NCBI GenBank assembly: GCA_964608495.1 | Contig: CAZSOQ010000060.1 | Span: 1 to 24,337 of the forward strand | Direction of reading: 5' to 3' | DNA: 24,337 bases | Source: JAKORR01 sp964608495 | Lineage (GTDB): Bacteria > Armatimonadota > Zipacnadia > Zipacnadales > FEN-943 | Part shown: positions 22,250 through 24,337 of the stretch, one piece after another | Layout of the letters: every line of letters begins with the position of its first letter | How positions within the stretch are numbered: position 1 is the first letter of the stretch | Translations under genes and position numbers: made by a program | Notes under the pieces: generated by a model | Database searches by the model: none | What the model saw: the letters and a program-made list of their open reading frames with translations, nothing else | What the model was told of the DNA's origin: nothing

Positions 22250-23182
22250 TCAGGCCTCTTCGGGCGCCAACTGGGTCAGCCGCAGGTACAGGGCCGTGGC
22301 GGCCATAGTGATCACCACCATGATCGTGGCGATGGCCGCCGAGTAGCCCATGCGGTCGATCGTGAACCCGCAGTAGTACATGTAGGTCGCCAGAACCTCG
22401 GTCGCGTGGTAGGGCCCGCCGCCCGTCATCACCCAGATCAGGTCGAAGACCTTCACCGACCCGACCACGATCAGCAGCGCGTCCGCGGCGATGATCCGGC
22501 GCAGCAGCGGCAGCGTGACGTGGCGGAAGGTCTGCCAGCCTGTCGCGCCGTCCAGCCGGGCCGCGTCATAGTAGTCGTCGCTGCTGGTCTGGAGTCCCGC
22601 CAGGAGGATGACGGTGTGGAAGCCGACGAAGCGCCAGGAGGCCACGGCGATGATGGAGAGGGTCGCCAGCCGCTCATCGCCCAGCCACGCCACCGTCACC
22701 GTCTTCGCCGCCTCGCGCGACATCAGCCCCAGGGCGGTCAGCAGACCGCTCATCGCCTGCGCCGCGCCCCGCAGCAGCGCGTTCGCCAGCCCGAAGTTGG
22801 GCTCGTAGATGAGCCACCACACCAGCGCCACAGCCACCACGGGCAGGACGAAGGGGGTGAAGAAGGCGGTACGCAGCATCCGCAGGCGTGCGACCTGGGA
22901 ATTGAGAGCCACGGCCAGCAGGAGAGCCAGCGGGAGTTGCACGGCCAGCGAGGCGAGGATCCACAGCCCATTGTTCCTCAGAGAGGTGAGGAAGACAGCG
23001 TCGCCCAGCAGCTCGGAGTAGTTGGCCAAGCCTGCCCAGTGGCGCTCGGGCGACATCGCCTTCCAGGAGAACAGGCCGAGCACCAGCGTCGCCAGCATCG
23101 GGTAGAGGACGAAGGTGGCGAAGATGGCGAGCGCCGGGAGGACGAACAGGTAGGCTTGAAGGCGCGTGCCCCGTGTCCTCAT
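22250..23182 (-). CDS. Carbohydrate ABC transporter permease, MalF/UgpA type
   Basis: A 310-aa CUT1 permease starting MRTRGTRLQAYLFVLPAL with six predicted membrane segments. The EAA loop is YYDAARLDGATGWQTFRHVT, followed by LPLLRR and WVMTGGGPYHATEVLATYMY, a very typical MalF-family ending. Between segments there is an insert (about 145-175, LSGLLTALGLMSREAAKTVT) longer than in many relatives; such insertions can fall in the loop exposed to the binding protein. The ATG comes 1 nt after the stop of the upstream unknown membrane protein. Confidence 0.94.
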   Translation of the reverse strand: MRTRGTRLQAYLFVLPALAIFATFVLYPMLATLVLGLFSWKAMSPERHWAGLANYSELLGDAVFLTSLRNNGLWILASLAVQLPLALLLAVALNSQVARLRMLRTAFFTPFVLPVVAVALVWWLIYEPNFGLANALLRGAAQAMSGLLTALGLMSREAAKTVTVAWLGDERLATLSIIAVASWRFVGFHTVILLAGLQTSSDDYYDAARLDGATGWQTFRHVTLPLLRRIIAADALLIVVGSVKVFDLIWVMTGGGPYHATEVLATYMYYCGFTIDRMGYSAAIATIMVVITMAATALYLRLTQLAPEEA

Positions 23183-23183
23183 G

Positions 23184-23837
23184 TCACTGCGTTAGCTGCC
23201 TGGCGTTGATGATCGCCCACTGCTCGCCGCGGCGCTTGAGGTACACGCGCCACGCGGCGCTGCCGGCCTTGACCACCACCAGCGCGTCGGCCGACGTCAG
23301 CCTGTCCAGTCGCAGGGTACGGCCGGCGAGCTTGCCCAGCTTGGCATGGCCGTCTATCGCCGCCTTGACGCCCGCCGGCAGCCCGTCGCCGGCCCCCGGC
23401 TTAGGCGCCGGCGCCTGTACCCCCGCGGCCCTGGCGGCCACCACAACATAGTCGGCCAGGTCCTGGTCCCACACGAGGTCAATGTCCAGCGAGGCCTTAC
23501 CGTCGGGCGACTTGGCCCGAACCGTCGCCGAGCGCCACTCGTCGTCATGCCGCGCCACCTCGGCCTGCCATCCCGGCAGGCTGGCCAGGGCGTACAGCTT
23601 CACCATCTCGGCGGCGGTGTCGGCCTCGGGCGGCTCGGCCGTGGTGTCCGCCGCGCCCCAGTCGTCTGCACCGGCATCCGCCGGCCCGATGTCGCCTTCC
23701 GTGCCCCCCAGGGCCACCTCTCCCGACGCGGGAAGCACGGGTTGGCCAGTGGCGGCCCGGTAGACCGCCAGTCCCAGCGCCGCTAACAGGAGCAGTGCGA
23801 CAATGATCACTACGGCCGAGAGCACACGTTGCGCCAT
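23184..23837 (-). CDS. Unknown single-pass membrane protein upstream of ABC permeases
   Basis: A 217-aa protein I do not recognise. It begins MAQRVLSAVVIIVALLLLAA, a single membrane segment (about 5-27), then an acidic Gly/Ala/Asp-rich linker (about 35-78), then a folded-looking domain (about 79-217) with KLYALASLPGWQAEV, ASLDIDLVWDQDLADYVVVA and WRVYLKRRGEQWAIINARQL. The last part resembles the strand-rich ends of small periplasmic domains. It is the first gene of an operon with the two sugar permeases, but it is too short and lacks the shape of a solute-binding protein. ATG at 23837 is supported by the promoter just upstream and by GGAGG 11 nt before it; an open frame continuing to 24197 overlaps the prepilin gene and is not used. 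Confidence 0.75.
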   Translation of the reverse strand: MAQRVLSAVVIIVALLLLAALGLAVYRAATGQPVLPASGEVALGGTEGDIGPADAGADDWGAADTTAEPPEADTAAEMVKLYALASLPGWQAEVARHDDEWRSATVRAKSPDGKASLDIDLVWDQDLADYVVVAARAAGVQAPAPKPGAGDGLPAGVKAAIDGHAKLGKLAGRTLRLDRLTSADALVVVKAGSAAWRVYLKRRGEQWAIINARQLTQ

Positions 23838-23846
23838 GGTTGGCCT

Positions 23847-23861
23847 GGCCTCCAGGAGGCC
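23847..23861. repeat. Perfect palindrome at the predicted transcription start of the ABC operon
   Basis: GGCCTCC-A-GGAGGCC is a perfect 7-bp inverted repeat around a single base. It lies directly next to the -10 box, spans the expected +1 (about 23855) and contains the ribosome binding site. It may be an operator for a repressor or a hairpin that hides the ribosome binding site. Confidence 0.5.
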
Positions 23862-23890
23862 ATTGTACGCGGCCTCAGCCCACGGCTCAA
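23862..23890 (-). promoter_or_regulatory. Sigma-70 type promoter for the ABC permease operon
   Basis: On the minus strand TTGAGC (23885-23890, 4/6) and TACAAT (23862-23867, 5/6) are separated by exactly 17 nt. The start would be near 23855, giving an 18-nt leader to the ATG at 23837. Confidence 0.65.
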
Positions 23891-23979
23891 GCATCGTGGC
23901 GGGCGTCGTCGGCCGGCTGGGTCGCGCCCGGCCGGGTTCGGCGGCGGGCCTTAGGCCGGGCAAGCGCGCCTTCTTGGGA

Positions 23980-24003
23980 TTCCCGCGGCGACAGCAGCGG
24001 GAA
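23980..24003. repeat. Inverted repeat between the divergent ABC operon and prepilin genes
   Basis: TTCCCGC and GCGGGAA form a perfect 7-bp stem with a 10-nt loop, about 30 nt upstream of the prepilin -10 box. It could bind a regulator of the prepilin gene; no terminator T-run follows. Confidence 0.35.
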
Positions 24004-24033
24004 GGAAGAGCCGCAGCAGAGCCGGAAAAGAGG

Positions 24034-24039
24034 TATAAT
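24034..24039 (+). promoter_or_regulatory. Consensus -10 box upstream of the prepilin gene
   Basis: A perfect TATAAT 30 nt before the ATG at 24070. No -35 match is found at 16-18 nt upstream, so an activator may be needed. Confidence 0.5.
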
Positions 24040-24069
24040 GGCACAAGCTCTGAGGAGAGGTGATATGTC

Positions 24070-24337
24070 ATGCGTCGAGGATTCACGCTCATCGAGCTCC
24101 TGGTCGTCATAGCCATTATCGCGATCCTAGCGGCCATCCTCTTTCCCGTGTTCGCCAAGGCTCGCGAGAAGGCACGACAGGCAAGCTGCTCGTCCAACGA
24201 GAAGCAGATGGGGCTGGCGCTGCTGATGTACGCCAGTGACTACGACGGCAGGATCTTCGCCCAGGGCATCTCCCCACTCACAACCTACGACTACCAGTAC
24301 AACGGCAACGGTAGCTGGCACGCTCTCACGTTCCTGT
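24070..24337 (+). CDS. Type IV prepilin-like protein (DUF1559-type), cut by window edge
   Basis: The first 89 residues are present. The start MRRGFTLIELLVVIAIIAIL is a textbook class III signal: PilD would cleave after Gly4 and methylate Phe5, and Glu9 is the conserved Glu+5 of mature pilins. It is followed by AAILFPVFAKAREKARQASC, SNEKQMGLALLMYASDYDGR, a pattern typical of the large prepilin-like DUF1559 families expanded in Armatimonadota and Planctomycetes; the FAKAREKARQ form points to Armatimonadota in my experience. The product would be a pseudopilin or secreted/surface protein. GAGAGGTGAT upstream acts as ribosome binding site. C-terminal part is missing. Confidence 0.9.
   Translation, partial: MRRGFTLIELLVVIAIIAILAAILFPVFAKAREKARQASCSSNEKQMGLALLMYASDYDGRIFAQGISPLTTYDYQYNGNGSWHALTFL

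Noticed and set aside
21725..23209. A 494-codon Gln/Arg/His-rich open frame on the plus strand
   Set aside because: It is antisense to the two ABC permease genes; the Gln/His-rich composition comes from the complementary strand of hydrophobic codons.
23838..24197. N-terminal extension of the 217-aa membrane protein
   Set aside because: It would overlap the prepilin gene and its promoter, and the promoter at 23862-23890 lies inside it.

Overview
This is a GC-rich, gene-dense bacterial chromosomal segment with 26 protein-coding genes, two of them cut by the window edges. I see no rRNA, tRNA, CRISPR array, insertion sequence or phage gene, and no gene-free stretch longer than 300 bases. The organism looks like a diderm bacterium with an LPS-type envelope, because it carries a Kdo pathway (kdsD, kdsA, kdsB), a heptose-1-phosphate adenylyltransferase and a lipoprotein with a lipobox, together with the rod-shape genes mreBCD. 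The truncated prepilin at the right edge (GFTLIE start, then FPVFAKAREKARQ) is of the style abundant in Armatimonadota. That phylum-level guess is inference from one short peptide and general knowledge.

Layout. (1) Positions 1-123, minus strand: the first 29 codons of a lipoprotein gene behind a near-consensus promoter (TTGACA, 17 nt, TAGAAT). (2) Positions 186-17965, minus strand: 19 co-directional genes with overlapping ends or very short gaps (largest 73 nt), likely one long transcription unit. In transcription order: nagA-like amidohydrolase, an unrecognised 264-aa protein, an AmmeMemoRadiSam-type radical SAM enzyme, a UbiB/ABC1 kinase, maf, mreB, mreC, mreD, rfaE2, kdsB, kdsA, kdsD, a metallophosphoesterase, coaX-like, dus, a 'quinate 5-dehydrogenase'-type protein, an acyl-ACP-reductase-like oxidoreductase, lysS, and a decaprenyl-phosphate phosphoribosyltransferase-like UbiA protein. 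A candidate promoter lies just upstream of the nagA-like gene. (3) Positions 18246-21418, plus strand: a GNAT acetyltransferase, a membrane-anchored PIG-L/LmbE deacetylase, and an orphan membrane histidine kinase. (4) Positions 21434-23837, minus strand: an unknown single-pass membrane protein followed by two sugar-type ABC permeases, with a good promoter whose predicted transcription start falls in a perfect palindrome. (5) Positions 24070-24337, plus strand: the start of a type IV prepilin-like/DUF1559-type protein.

How the genes fit together. The long unit joins cell elongation (MreBCD, Maf), inner-core LPS precursors (Kdo and ADP-heptose steps) and lipid- or isoprenoid-linked functions (UbiB kinase, UbiA prenyltransferase, acyl-reductase-like enzyme) with housekeeping tRNA functions (LysS, Dus). 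Three enzymes in this run have substitutions at residues normally essential in their families: CoaX-like lacks two conserved aspartates, NagA-like has Asn for the catalytic Asp, and the metallophosphoesterase has GNRE for GNHE. I did not find a self-evident new defence or mobile system. The best candidates for undescribed biology are the translationally coupled reductase/'quinate dehydrogenase' pair, the unknown protein coupled to the radical SAM enzyme, and the degenerate-active-site enzymes.
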